Assembly: GCF_900107035.1 (NCBI RefSeq)
Contig: NZ_FNOJ01000016.1
Span: 1-63,038, forward strand
Reading direction: 5' to 3'
Origin: Alicyclobacillus hesperidum
GTDB lineage: Bacteria; Bacillota; Bacilli; Alicyclobacillales; Alicyclobacillaceae
DNA: 63,038 bases
Within the stretch, counting starts at the first letter, position 1. Every line of letters starts with the position of its first letter. Below the pieces are notes generated by a model that was not told the origin of the DNA, searched no databases, and was given only the letters and a program-made list of their open reading frames with translations. The position numbers were made by a program, and so were the translations under genes. This document shows, piece by piece, positions 42,525 to 52,621 of the stretch.

Positions 42525-43525
42525 ACTTCGACGAAAATCCCGTACGAGATCGCCTGATTGCGCTGTTTGCTGAAGCCGCGGGCCCCGTCTCGGGGGAGGA
42601 ATTGAGTCATGCCCTTGGGCTTTCGCGCACGGCTATCTGGAAACAGATCAAAGCCCTTGAGCAGGTGGGGTTTGCCTTTGCAGCTTCGCCACGCGTGGGC
42701 TATCGTGCGGTCACCATTCCGGACGAACTGATGGCTCCGCTCGTCGAGCCCCACTTACCGCTCACAGCTTCATTAGGGCGACCGTTGTTCTGGGCGGCTG
42801 AACGTGCGTCGACAAACGTCACTGCACTGGAGTGGGCTGCGCAGGGCCTGCCCCACGGTTCCGTTGTCACGGCCGCCGTGCAGACCGGGGGCAAGGGAAG
42901 GCGCGAGCGCGCCTGGGTTTCGCCGCAGGGTGGCATGTGGTTTAGCGTGCTCGTTCGCCAACCGTGTGCGCTCCATCATGCACCCGATCTCACGTTGCTC
43001 GCCAGTCTCGCGGTGTGGCGCGCACTGGCCGAAAGCGGCGTTTCTGCGGAGATCAAATGGCCCAACGACATATTGGTGGCCGGGCAAAAGGTTTGTGGCA
43101 TTCTTGCGCAGATGCGAGCGGATGGCGAATGGGTCGATCACGCTGTGATTGGCATCGGCATCAACGCCAACTTTCCGGCAGAACAGCTGCCCGAGGAGAT
43201 TCGCCACCGCGCGACGACTATCTTGAGTGCTTGCGGCTTTGCCCTTGAGCGGCCGCGCGTGCTGGCCGCGATTTTGACGGAGCTAGACAGATTGTATCGG
43301 GGGCTTGCGACGGGTGAAGGGTTTGCAAGCGTCCGCCGCGAGTGGCTCGCACACTGCCAAACCATCGGTCGCGACGTCGAGGTGGCGATTGGCAACGAAA
43401 TCGTACGTGGCAAAGCCGTCGATGTCGATGACCAGGGAAGCCTGCTCGTCGAGCTCGCCGATGGGAATGTGCGGCAACTTCATAGTGGCGAGGTGTTGTT
43501 CTCGGGTAGCGAGAATCTACGGTGA
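42521..43525 (+). CDS. birA: Biotin-protein ligase / biotin operon repressor
   Basis: ATG 42521 overlaps the cca stop. 334 residues: an N-terminal helix-turn-helix (SGEELSHALGLSRTAIWKQI) and the ligase domain with GGKGRRERAWVSPQGGMWFS, IKWPNDI and IGIGINAN. Biotinylates carboxylases and probably represses biotin genes. Confidence 0.93.
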   Translation: MNFDENPVRDRLIALFAEAAGPVSGEELSHALGLSRTAIWKQIKALEQVGFAFAASPRVGYRAVTIPDELMAPLVEPHLPLTASLGRPLFWAAERASTNVTALEWAAQGLPHGSVVTAAVQTGGKGRRERAWVSPQGGMWFSVLVRQPCALHHAPDLTLLASLAVWRALAESGVSAEIKWPNDILVAGQKVCGILAQMRADGEWVDHAVIGIGINANFPAEQLPEEIRHRATTILSACGFALERPRVLAAILTELDRLYRGLATGEGFASVRREWLAHCQTIGRDVEVAIGNEIVRGKAVDVDDQGSLLVELADGNVRQLHSGEVLFSGSENLR

Positions 43526-43599
43526 TTCCGAAGCAGGGTTTATGCATAATTGGTGCCCCTTGACAGACGCTAGGCAGAGCGGAACAAGGGGGAAGATCT

Positions 43600-44904
43600 G
43601 TGCAATATGTGGAGTTTGATGCGATTGTTCAGGCGGTCGGGGAGCTGCGGGCTTTGCTGCCGACGGCGACGGGGCAACAGCGCGAGCAATTGGTCGATAC
43701 TTTAGGGTCTTTGCGCGAGTTGGCCAATCAGGCGCTTGACGCGTGGATGGAATTAGACGAATTGATTGAACAAACGTATGTCGACTTGAGCCTACAGGAG
43801 CCGACCACAGATAGCGGTAGTTGGTTCGATGGCATGGCCATAGCGGACGATCTCGCCGTGTGGCAATTCGCAAACGCGTGTGAACTGCGCAAGGGCCTCG
43901 CCTACTACGACCTGCACATGTACGAACAGGCTGCGCTGGCGTTCGGCAAAGCGGTTACACAAGAGGGTGACGAATCTGCAGGCACGCGCATCTATCTTGC
44001 GCTGAGCCATCTGGCAAACGGTCGCTTGCAGGAAGCGGAGAGGATGCTGGCGGAGGCTTCGCAACGGGCATCCGATGCCATTGAACAGCAAGCGGTGCTG
44101 GAGGTTGGCGTGCAATTGGCCGCGGCCAAACGAGATTGGCATACGGCCATCGATCGGTTATTCGATCTTCTAGACACCGATGCCGACAGGGTGGATGTGT
44201 GGTACAACCTCGGCGTTTGCCACCTGCGGCTTCGCCAGTGGGCGATGGCTCAGCGTTGTTTTCTCCGCGCGTATCAACGCCGGAAAGAGACCGAGGCGTT
44301 GCTTGGCCTCGCCCTCGCGACATGGATGGCTGGCGATCGCGAAGGCGCCGGAGACCTTTGTTCGAGCGTCGCCATGGCGCCTACAGAGTCTGCGCACCAT
44401 GTACAATTGGCCGCCTCGTTGCTGATTGCCGCGGGGCGAAGCCAAGATGCCGCCAACTTGGCACAGCGATGTTTACACAATCCGGCTGTTTTTTCCACTG
44501 GTTATTATATACTGGCTCTGTGCGCCTTTGCCGCAGGCAATATTGGGCGCGCTACTACCCTATGTAAACAGTGTTTGACACTTGAACAAAACCGCGCCGA
44601 CGCTGCGACACTGCTCGCCGTGTGTTTGTACTTGCAAGGAAATGAAGTGCGGGCAGAAGTCATCGTGCAAAGACAACTCGCTCAGAGCCATGATGTGCCG
44701 CCGGTGGTTGCCCTGCTTGCAGGGCGACTCGCGATGCGTCGGGGGCGGTTCGAAGAAGCCGAAGGGTTTCTCGGACAGGCTGCGGCTTCATCACACGCCG
44801 CGTCACGGATGCTCGCTCGCCGCTATCAACAGATGTTGGCACGTGAAAAGGAGCTCTTCATTGGCGAGATTTCCACAAAACAGCAATCAGTGCCAAGCCT
44901 TTAA
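43600..44904 (+). CDS. TPR protein upstream of dinG
   Basis: GTG 43600 with AAGGGGGAAG upstream. 434 residues composed mainly of TPR-like helix pairs (AYYDLHMYEQAALAFGKAV, LSHLANGRLQEAERMLAEA, LGVCHLRLRQWAMAQRCFL and more). A scaffold-type protein; partner unknown. It replaces the panBCD genes found here in B. subtilis. Confidence 0.75.
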   Translation: MQYVEFDAIVQAVGELRALLPTATGQQREQLVDTLGSLRELANQALDAWMELDELIEQTYVDLSLQEPTTDSGSWFDGMAIADDLAVWQFANACELRKGLAYYDLHMYEQAALAFGKAVTQEGDESAGTRIYLALSHLANGRLQEAERMLAEASQRASDAIEQQAVLEVGVQLAAAKRDWHTAIDRLFDLLDTDADRVDVWYNLGVCHLRLRQWAMAQRCFLRAYQRRKETEALLGLALATWMAGDREGAGDLCSSVAMAPTESAHHVQLAASLLIAAGRSQDAANLAQRCLHNPAVFSTGYYILALCAFAAGNIGRATTLCKQCLTLEQNRADAATLLAVCLYLQGNEVRAEVIVQRQLAQSHDVPPVVALLAGRLAMRRGRFEEAEGFLGQAAASSHAASRMLARRYQQMLAREKELFIGEISTKQQSVPSL

Positions 44905-44983
44905 ATGTTGTGTTAAAGCCCAGGTCCGTTTGCTACAATGGAGTGAGGAACTTGAACTCACGGATTTGGGGTGAAGGCCCAAC

Positions 44984-47851
44984 GTGGATTATGTAGTGGT
45001 CGACATCGAAACGACTGGACTCGATCCGGTCGTCGACGACATTGTTGAAATTGGCGCTGTGCGGCTCGTGGATGGCGAGATCGTCGACAGGTACCAGACG
45101 TTTGTTCGCCCATCGCGGCCGATACCGCCTGACATCGAGGAATTGACGGGAATTTCGATGGCTATGGTCGAGCAGGCGCCGGGGTTGACGGATGTCATCC
45201 CGGCGCTGTTGGCGTTTATGGGCGAAATGCCTATGGTCGCACATAACCTGGCGTTTGACCGAGCTTTTTTACAACGCAAGTGCGAACAGGCCGGATATTC
45301 GTTGGCTTCTGGAGATGGGATTTGCACCCTAAACCTAGGACGCGTTTTGGCCCCACGCCTGCACAGTCACCGCCTGGAATATTTAACACGCCGCTTAGCG
45401 ATTGCTCAAACATCTGCGCACAGGGCTTTGGCAGACGCAGAAGCTACGGCCAAATTGTTCGTGCGTATGGCCGAGAAGGCGCAGAAATTGCCCATTTCGG
45501 TGCTCGAGCGGTTAACTCAGATGGCCGCGCTGTACTCGCCTGCTACTGCAGAATGGTTCCAGGCCGTCATGCAAAGCGTGAAAACGAACGCGGTCTCTGA
45601 GCACGACAACATTGTCGAGCGCGACGGTCTCGCCTTTACGCGACCGAGTGCGGAAGGCAACGCGAATCTGCGGGTACCAAGCTCCCCCCTTGAAGCATTG
45701 CGCGTGGAAGAGATAGCGGACCGCGCGCGGGCATTGCTCGGGCCGGGCGGTTTGCTGAGTCAAATTCTCGACGGCTACGAACCGCGCAAGGGACAGCTTG
45801 AGATGTTGGAGAAGGTCAGCCAGGCCCTCGCCGAGGGCAAACATGCGTTGGTCGAAGCCGGAACTGGCACCGGCAAGTCGATGGCGTACCTCGTACCTGC
45901 GGCCATGTATGCGGTGACCCGTGGTGAACCTGTCGTCGTCAGCACACATACAATCGCCTTGCAGGATCAGATTGAGCGGCGCGATTTCCCGACGCTGCAA
46001 CGCTTATTTGGCGGCACGCTCCGCCTCGCGGTGCAAAAGGGCAGGCGCAACTACGTGTGCCTGCGCAAGGTGCGGACAGAGTCATCTTTAGTGACATTTG
46101 TCAGTCCGCAAAACGAAATCGAGAGCCTGATGTCGTTGCTTGTGTGGCTCACCGAAACCAAGGACGGCACTCGCGAAAACCTTTCCGCAAGTTCGGTGCC
46201 GAGCAACATTTGGTCACGCGTACAAAGCGAGACGGAGTCGTGTATCAACAAACGGTGCCCCTTTTTCCACCCTTGCTATTATTTTCGTGCCAAGACAGCC
46301 GCTCAGGATGCACATGTGGTCGTGACGAATCACTCGCTGTTGATGTCCGACCTAAAAGCCGACCACCGGGTGTTGCCGAAATATAGCGCGTTGGTCGTCG
46401 ACGAGGCCCACCATCTCGAGGAACAGGCGACATCGCACCTTGGCAGTGAGGTGCACAGTGCGCAGCTAGCGGCTTTTGCGCACCGGCTCACGCGCGATCG
46501 CGGTAAACATGGGCTACTTCCGGAGTTGGCGAACCGCCTGGCTGAGTCGCACACGACGCCTTTGGGTATCGTCGAAAAATTACAGCTCGCCAGTGAATGG
46601 GTCGAGGTCGTGCAGCAGGCGGTCGATGCAGCGTTTGCGCAGGTCGGATCGCTCGTGCCTGAGGGCAAATCGGAGTTTCGCTTGACAGCGGAATGGCTGG
46701 AGACAGACGCCTACCGAGGATTTGTGCGAGCCCTGGAGGAGGCTGAGGTTCCTCTTGTCGGCCTCGAGCGTCTGCGCCAGACCTTGCAGGAGCTTGCCAA
46801 GGGTGCGGCGACCGACGACGAGGCAGGGCGCATCGTCGACGCCGCAGGATTTCTTGGCACTTGGCTGGACAGTGTACGGCTGCTTGCGAGCACCGTGGAA
46901 GAGTTGGCTGGTATGGTGACATGGGTCGAGCGGCGGGGCACAATGCGCCCGCGTTGGAGCGTTCATAAAGCCCCCATCGATGTCGCCGAAACGTTGCAAA
47001 AAGCCTTGTTTGATCCGCTCGATCGCGTCATTTTGACGTCGGCCACTTTGTCGGTACGCGGCAGTTTCGACTACGTGACGCGGCAACTCGGACTGACTGC
47101 GGCAGCTAGCGCTGGCAACCTGCTTAGTGCATCAGTGGCGTCTCCATTTCATTATGGCACACAGGCTCGCTTGTGCGTGCCAAGCGACGTCCCTGAACTC
47201 GCAAAGATGGCTGCGGAAGAAGCGGCTTTGTGGCTGGGCGACTCGCTTTTGCAACTGGCGCGCGTCAGCCGCGGTAGACTCCTCGCCTTGTTTACAAGTC
47301 ATCAAATGTTGAAGGAGACCGCCCATGTATTGCGGCATCCCTTGCGTCAGGCCGGCATGCAGCTGTTTGCACAGGATGTCGATGGAAGTCGGGCATCCAT
47401 CCTGGAGGCTTTTCGCAATCAACCGGAGAGTGTCATGTTTGGTGCCCAGTCATTTTGGGAAGGTATCGACCTGCCGGGCGACCAGTTGACGACGTTGGTC
47501 ATCGTTCGCCTGCCGTTTGCACCGCCGACCCATCCGGTTACACAGGCGCGCCACGAAAAGATCGAGCAAACAGGAGGCAGTCCATTTTGGGCGTCGAGCT
47601 TGCCGGAAGCCGTCGTGCGCTTTCGCCAGGGCTTTGGCCGCCTCATCCGGACGCGTCAGGATAAGGGCGTCGTCGTGGTCTATGACAAGCGCTTGGTCAC
47701 GCAGCGCTATGGTTCGGCTTTTGTCCAGTCACTGCCCGGGATCAGGCCCATCGTCGCACCGGAACGGGACATTCTAACGCAGATTGAGGCGTTTTTGGGA
47801 TCATCTTCAGCGACGGACAAGCATATTCGATCCGCCCGTCAATCAAGCTAG
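44984..47851 (+). CDS. dinG: DinG-family 3'-5' exonuclease/helicase
   Basis: GTG 44984 with GGGGTGAAGG upstream. 955 residues: a DnaQ-like exonuclease (VVVDIETTGLDPVVDDIVEIG at the start, MVAHNLAFDRAF, HRALADAEAT) followed by an XPD-like helicase (VEAGTGTGKSMAY, VVDEAHHLEEQ, FWEGIDLPGDQL, QGFGRLIRT). The Firmicute type of DinG with its nuclease domain. The Cys pattern near CINKRCPFFHPC may be a metal-binding insertion. Confidence 0.92.
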   Translation: MDYVVVDIETTGLDPVVDDIVEIGAVRLVDGEIVDRYQTFVRPSRPIPPDIEELTGISMAMVEQAPGLTDVIPALLAFMGEMPMVAHNLAFDRAFLQRKCEQAGYSLASGDGICTLNLGRVLAPRLHSHRLEYLTRRLAIAQTSAHRALADAEATAKLFVRMAEKAQKLPISVLERLTQMAALYSPATAEWFQAVMQSVKTNAVSEHDNIVERDGLAFTRPSAEGNANLRVPSSPLEALRVEEIADRARALLGPGGLLSQILDGYEPRKGQLEMLEKVSQALAEGKHALVEAGTGTGKSMAYLVPAAMYAVTRGEPVVVSTHTIALQDQIERRDFPTLQRLFGGTLRLAVQKGRRNYVCLRKVRTESSLVTFVSPQNEIESLMSLLVWLTETKDGTRENLSASSVPSNIWSRVQSETESCINKRCPFFHPCYYFRAKTAAQDAHVVVTNHSLLMSDLKADHRVLPKYSALVVDEAHHLEEQATSHLGSEVHSAQLAAFAHRLTRDRGKHGLLPELANRLAESHTTPLGIVEKLQLASEWVEVVQQAVDAAFAQVGSLVPEGKSEFRLTAEWLETDAYRGFVRALEEAEVPLVGLERLRQTLQELAKGAATDDEAGRIVDAAGFLGTWLDSVRLLASTVEELAGMVTWVERRGTMRPRWSVHKAPIDVAETLQKALFDPLDRVILTSATLSVRGSFDYVTRQLGLTAAASAGNLLSASVASPFHYGTQARLCVPSDVPELAKMAAEEAALWLGDSLLQLARVSRGRLLALFTSHQMLKETAHVLRHPLRQAGMQLFAQDVDGSRASILEAFRNQPESVMFGAQSFWEGIDLPGDQLTTLVIVRLPFAPPTHPVTQARHEKIEQTGGSPFWASSLPEAVVRFRQGFGRLIRTRQDKGVVVVYDKRLVTQRYGSAFVQSLPGIRPIVAPERDILTQIEAFLGSSSATDKHIRSARQSS

Positions 47852-47886
47852 GGACAGGTGGGTACGGTTTGTCCGGAGGTGATGGC

Positions 47887-48705
47887 ATGCATACGATGTG
47901 GCGCGGCTCCATCAGCTTTGGCCTCGTCAATGTGCCTGTGCGCATGTACAAGGCCACCGAGTCGCAGAGCATTCACTTTCGGCAGTTGCACAAAGCGTGT
48001 AAATCGCCGATTGCGTACCAAAAGCGCTGCCCAGTTTGCCAGGTAGACGTCGAGGCTACCGATATCGTCAAGGGTTTTGAGTATGCCAAAGGTCAGTTCG
48101 TCGTGGTCGAAGAAGAAGAACTGGCTGCACTAGAAAAGGCGCGATCACAAACCATTGATATCGTGCAATTCGCGAGTGCAACAGAAATCGATCCACTATA
48201 TTTCGATGCATCCTACTATTTGGCGCCTGAGGCCAACGGTCGCAAAGCGTACGCACTGCTCGTCGCGGCCCTGCGCGACACGAGCAAAGTGGCCATTGCC
48301 AAGATGGTATTGCGCGCAACTGAAGCTATGGCATGCATTCGCGTTGTCGACGACACGCTTGTTGCACACTCGCTCGTTTGGCCACAGGATATCCGCTCGC
48401 GGGCGGAACTGCCCTATGCGGGCGATCCCGTGCCGGTCGGCGAGGAAGAGCTTAAAGTTGCCGTCCAGCTCATCGATCAACTCGTCAAGCCGTTCGATCC
48501 GGCGCAGTTCATCGACGAGCGCAGACTCGCCATCGAGCAACTCGTCGAGCAAAAGCGCGCCCAAGAGGATACCGTCGTGCAGGCACCTGCAGCGGCACCC
48601 GCGTCAGCAGATGTCATCAGCCTTATGGAAGCCCTGCAAAAAAGCATCAAGATGGCGCAAAAATCTGCTTCTGACACAAAGCGCAAGAAGCGCAAGACTT
48701 CCTAA
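47887..48705 (+). CDS. ku: Ku protein (NHEJ)
   Basis: ATG 47887 with GGAGGTG at 47875-47881. 272 residues: MWRGSISFGLVNVPVRMYKA, RQLHKACKSPIAYQKRCPVC, IDPLYFDASYYLAPE, and a Lys-rich C-terminal tail typical of bacterial Ku. Forms a homodimeric ring on broken DNA ends and recruits LigD. Neighbouring genes encode the ligase and polymerase parts. Confidence 0.92.
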   Translation: MHTMWRGSISFGLVNVPVRMYKATESQSIHFRQLHKACKSPIAYQKRCPVCQVDVEATDIVKGFEYAKGQFVVVEEEELAALEKARSQTIDIVQFASATEIDPLYFDASYYLAPEANGRKAYALLVAALRDTSKVAIAKMVLRATEAMACIRVVDDTLVAHSLVWPQDIRSRAELPYAGDPVPVGEEELKVAVQLIDQLVKPFDPAQFIDERRLAIEQLVEQKRAQEDTVVQAPAAAPASADVISLMEALQKSIKMAQKSASDTKRKKRKTS

Positions 48706-48780
48706 CGCCAGTGTTGCAACGACCGGCATGCAGTACAGCATGTCGGTTGATTGTTTGCAGGACCCCGAAAATCGGCATCA

Positions 48781-49728
48781 CTATGCGTCTGCGCCATCCA
48801 TCGTGCACATCTGCGGAGAGATTTCGAGTACGCCCTCAAGCAAAGGATGGCGCAGTGTGCCATCTGGGGTCCATTCGAGAAACGAAACCTTTACAGAGAT
48901 GATGGGCATCGTCCAGATGACCTCGCGTGGCATGCGCGCCGGCAAATGTGCAAATGGACAGCTTGTCGAGGAATAAGCAAGAGCTTGTTGCATCAGCTCG
49001 ACCCATTGCCGAGTGCCCAAAGTGCCCGCACCTGTGCGACCAATATATTGCAACTGTCCACGTCCATCGTAAACGCCGAGCAGTAGGGCGCTGTATTGTC
49101 CATCTTTAACTGCCACGCCACCGATGACGGCCGCCGCATTGCGGCGGTGTTTGCGTTTCTGCCAACGCCTGTCCTTCCCACCAAACGCATATGTGCTCGT
49201 TACGTCCTTGACAACAATCCCTTCCATGCCGATATCACAAACGGCACGCCACAGACTTTCGATGTCGGGCTCGCTTGCGACAAGGCGGACAAACTCGTTC
49301 TCCTTAAGGATGGTGGTCAAATGCTCCTGTCTGTCTGCAAAAGGCAAGCCGTGCAAGGGACGTCCTCTGGCCCAAACGATGTCAAAGACCATGTAGACGA
49401 CGGGCAACTGACTGCACAGTAACTGTACATTAGCAGGATGGCGCGCCCGATCGCGCTGCAAAACGCGGTAAAACGACGGCTTGCCGTGGGCGAAGGCGAC
49501 CACCTCGCCGTCGAGGATACAGCCTTGGCGAGCAAGTGGCGCCAGGGACTCGACGAGTTCCGGATACGCCTTGGTGCGGTCTCGACCGTGGCGGTTCACC
49601 AAGTTCACTTGTCCCTCCCGGGCATGGGCGACGATGCGCACTCCATCCCATTTGACTTGACCAATCCAGTTGCTCCCGGTTGGTAGCGTATCGGTCTGCA
49701 CAGGCTCAAACGGCCGAAAAAGTTCCAT
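48781..49728 (-). CDS. Stand-alone ATP-dependent DNA ligase domain (LigD-Lig)
   Basis: ATG at 49728 with AAAGGGGTC on the - strand; 315 residues. Catalytic motif WIGQVKWDGVR (Lys of KxDG), then ILDGEVVAF, MEGIVVKDV and RRWQKRKHRR, followed by an OB-fold. Seals ends in NHEJ. In Bacillus the ligase and polymerase are one LigD protein; here they are separate, divergently transcribed genes. Confidence 0.88.
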   Translation of the reverse strand: MELFRPFEPVQTDTLPTGSNWIGQVKWDGVRIVAHAREGQVNLVNRHGRDRTKAYPELVESLAPLARQGCILDGEVVAFAHGKPSFYRVLQRDRARHPANVQLLCSQLPVVYMVFDIVWARGRPLHGLPFADRQEHLTTILKENEFVRLVASEPDIESLWRAVCDIGMEGIVVKDVTSTYAFGGKDRRWQKRKHRRNAAAVIGGVAVKDGQYSALLLGVYDGRGQLQYIGRTGAGTLGTRQWVELMQQALAYSSTSCPFAHLPARMPREVIWTMPIISVKVSFLEWTPDGTLRHPLLEGVLEISPQMCTMDGADA

Positions 49729-49804
49729 AAACGTTGACCCCTTTCGCGACTGTTTGGAGAGAAAGATGGGGGGCACGCTATGGCGTGCGAGGAGGAAGAA
49801 GAAC

Positions 49805-50695
49805 GTGCAACCGCTGATTTTAGAGGCCGAAGCGCCGGTGCGTATCACACATCCCGACAAACTTTTATTCGTCGATCCGCCTGTCACAAAGCTGGCTAAT
49901 CTCGAATATCTTGTCCAAATGGCGCCGTATCTGCTCAGTCACTTGCGGGATCGCAGGATTACACTCGTCCGCTGTCCCCACGGCATTGCCGGGCACCGTT
50001 TTTACCAGCGACACGTGCCTTCGGGGGCACCCTCGTACATTCCGTATCGCGAAGTGGAGGGTGGTAAGCGAGAAATCGTGATCGAAGATGTCGCTACATT
50101 GCTGTTTTATGCCAATCTGGGCACCATCGAATTCCACGCCGAATTGCATCGCTTATCCGATCCTCGGCCCCGCGTTTTGTCCTTCGATCTCGACCCGAGC
50201 GATACGTCGGATTTTGAGAAGGTGCGAAAAACGGCGTTCTACGTGCGCGACACCTTGTCGGAACTCGATTTGCCAAGCGTGGTCAAAACTTCTGGCGCAT
50301 CTGGTTTGCAGGTATTTGTGCCACTTTTGGAACCGATAGCTTATGAGGATTCGCGGCGCATCGTCCGATTTATCGCGCGGTACGTCGAGGGGCGTTGGCC
50401 ACATATCGCGACAACGGCGAGACTGATCAAAGAAAGGGGGGACAAGGTGTATGTCGACGCCCCTCAGCATGGTCCCACGCGCACGCTCATTGCTCCATAC
50501 AGCGTCCGGGCGACACCTTTGGCAACGGTATCGACACCTATTCATTGGAGCGAGTTGGAGGGCGGTTGTCGACCTCAGGATTTCACCATTCGCAATGTGC
50601 CTGCGCGTGTTGCACAGTTCGGCGATTTGATGACCGAATCGGTCGCACCAGCCAGCGCCGCGACGATCGCTAAGATGTTAAACAGTCAACGATGA
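49805..50695 (+). CDS. Stand-alone LigD-type polymerase/primase domain
   Basis: GTG 49805 with GAGGAGG upstream; 296 residues. PolDom fold: VRITHPDKLLF, LVRCPHGIAGHRFYQRH, VLSFDLDPSD (catalytic Asp pair), KTSGASGLQVFVPL, and VYVDAPQ...APYSVRATP. The usual His in the SG..GLH motif is Gln here. Fills gaps and adds ribonucleotides in NHEJ. 76 bases separate it from the divergent ligase. Confidence 0.85.
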   Translation: MQPLILEAEAPVRITHPDKLLFVDPPVTKLANLEYLVQMAPYLLSHLRDRRITLVRCPHGIAGHRFYQRHVPSGAPSYIPYREVEGGKREIVIEDVATLLFYANLGTIEFHAELHRLSDPRPRVLSFDLDPSDTSDFEKVRKTAFYVRDTLSELDLPSVVKTSGASGLQVFVPLLEPIAYEDSRRIVRFIARYVEGRWPHIATTARLIKERGDKVYVDAPQHGPTRTLIAPYSVRATPLATVSTPIHWSELEGGCRPQDFTIRNVPARVAQFGDLMTESVAPASAATIAKMLNSQR

Positions 50696-50754
50696 CGACA
50701 AGATGACTTTGCTCAAGTATAATCGTGGACAGGAAATGTGAGGAGTGACCCTAC

Positions 50755-51558
50755 ATGTCTATTCAATACGCCATCATCGGCGGCACCGGCGTCTACCAGG
50801 CTGGCGATTTGGCAAACGCCGAACAAACGACGATACATACGCCTTACGGCGACGCGCTTGCGACCATCGGAGAATACCAAGGCAAACAGATTGCGTTTTT
50901 GGCCCGCCATGGCACGAAACACAATACGCCGCCCCACCGCGTGAACTACAGAGCCAACATCATGGCCTTAAAACAACTTGGCGTCGAGCAGGTCTTGGCG
51001 ACGGCAGCTGTCGGTTCTTTGAATCGCCGCTTTCGCCCGGGAGATTTGGTCATTGTCGACGATGCGATCGACATGACGAAGGGAAGAATTTCGACGTTTT
51101 TTGACGAAGGGCCGGTCGTTCACGTCGACGTGTCGGATCCATACTGCGCACGTTTGCGCCATGGTCTACGAGATGTAGCGGGGCAGCTCGGTATCGCCGT
51201 GCATCACGGTGGCGTTTACGTGTGCTCCGAAGGACCGCGTTTTGAAACGAAAGCGGAAATCGGCATGTATGCGCGCTTTGGCGGAGACCTCGTGGGCATG
51301 ACGAGCATGCCGGAAGCGGTGCTCGCAAAGGAAGCCGAGTTGTGCTATGCCACAGTATGCATGGTGACAAATTGGGCTGCCGGATTTGCAGGACAGCCGT
51401 TGACGCACGAAGAAGTGGTAGCCTCGATGCGAGCGAATGTCGATCAGATTCGGCAGTTGTTCCTGACTTGGATTGCAAATGACACAGGAAACCGAACGTG
51501 TACTTGTCAGCACGCCGTCGGCGGTCAGCTCCCGCTCGTCGGGGAGGACGGCCAATGA
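50755..51558 (+). CDS. mtnP: Methylthioadenosine/purine nucleoside phosphorylase
   Basis: ATG 50755; 267 residues of the MTAP/PNP family: IIGGTGVYQAG, FLARHGTKHNTPPHRVNYRAN, CSEGPRFETKAEI, VGMTSMPEAVLAKEAEL and a VTNWAAG end. A TATAAT at 50718-50723 may serve as -10. Splits MTA into adenine and methylthioribose-1-phosphate. First of three salvage genes. Confidence 0.85.
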   Translation: MSIQYAIIGGTGVYQAGDLANAEQTTIHTPYGDALATIGEYQGKQIAFLARHGTKHNTPPHRVNYRANIMALKQLGVEQVLATAAVGSLNRRFRPGDLVIVDDAIDMTKGRISTFFDEGPVVHVDVSDPYCARLRHGLRDVAGQLGIAVHHGGVYVCSEGPRFETKAEIGMYARFGGDLVGMTSMPEAVLAKEAELCYATVCMVTNWAAGFAGQPLTHEEVVASMRANVDQIRQLFLTWIANDTGNRTCTCQHAVGGQLPLVGEDGQ

Positions 51559-52586
51559 GAGCAATTCGTTGGGCTCAGGGGCAGGTCGAACTGCTTGATC
51601 AAACCAAACTGCCCCACGAATCAGTTTGGGAGACGTTCACATCTGCGGACGAGGTCGCGGCCGCCATTCGCGACATGAAGGTGCGCGGTGCGCCAGCCAT
51701 CGGCGCCGCTGCGGCGTTTGGATTGGCCGCAGAAGCATGCCGTCTGCAAGGAGATCCGCAGTTGCGCGAAAAATTGCATGCCGCGGCGACACGGTTGCGC
51801 TCGGCGCGGCCGACGGCTGTGAATTTGGCTCAGGCGCTCGACGCGATGCTGGCCGTTCTCGAACAGACCGCGGATGATGCAATAGCTGATGCGTTGTATG
51901 CCAAGGCGGTGGCAATTGCCGACGCCGACGTAGCGACCAATCGCCGCATTGGTGCGTTCGGTGCAGACGTGATCGCGCAACATGGGGGGCGCATTCTCAC
52001 ACACTGTAATACGGGATCGTTGGCCACTGTCGAGTATGGAACCGCACTCGGCGTGATCCGAGCGTTACACGAGCGGGGCATCTTGGACCACGTCTATGTC
52101 GATGAAACGCGCCCATACCTGCAGGGGGCTCGGTTGACGGCGTACGAACTCGCAGAAGAAGGAATTCCGTTCGATATCATCACCGATTCCACAGCAGGAT
52201 ACGCGATGGCACAAGGATGGGTCGACGCGGTGGTGGTCGGGGCGGATAGAATTGCACGCAACGGCGATACGGCCAATAAGATTGGCACCTATACGCTTGC
52301 CGTCCTCGCACAGTACCATGGCATTCCATTCTACGTCGCGGCTCCGACCACGACGCTCGATCTTGCAACCTCGACCGGTCGGGACATTCCGATTGAAGAG
52401 CGGCACGCAAACGAAGTGACGCATATATTCGGTCGCCCAATTGCACCCAATGGTGCTTCTGCGCGGCACTTGGCTTTTGACGTCACCCCCGGGGAACTGA
52501 TCACAGGCATCATCACTGAGTGGGGTGTGGCCAAACCACCATACATAGAGTCGCTCACCGAAATCGCCAAACGCGATTGTAGATAA
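51555..52586 (+). CDS. mtnA: Methylthioribose-1-phosphate isomerase
   Basis: ATG 51555 overlaps the mtnP stop, GGGGAGG upstream. 343 residues: MKVRGAPAIGAAAAFG, HCNTGSLATVEYGTALG, VVGADRIARNGDTANKIGTY and PFYVAAPTTTLD. Isomerises MTR-1-P to MTRu-1-P in the methionine salvage route. Confidence 0.93.
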   Translation: MRAIRWAQGQVELLDQTKLPHESVWETFTSADEVAAAIRDMKVRGAPAIGAAAAFGLAAEACRLQGDPQLREKLHAAATRLRSARPTAVNLAQALDAMLAVLEQTADDAIADALYAKAVAIADADVATNRRIGAFGADVIAQHGGRILTHCNTGSLATVEYGTALGVIRALHERGILDHVYVDETRPYLQGARLTAYELAEEGIPFDIITDSTAGYAMAQGWVDAVVVGADRIARNGDTANKIGTYTLAVLAQYHGIPFYVAAPTTTLDLATSTGRDIPIEERHANEVTHIFGRPIAPNGASARHLAFDVTPGELITGIITEWGVAKPPYIESLTEIAKRDCR

Positions 52587-52621
52587 GATAAGAGGAGCGA
52601 GTCACAAGGGAGCTATAGAAT

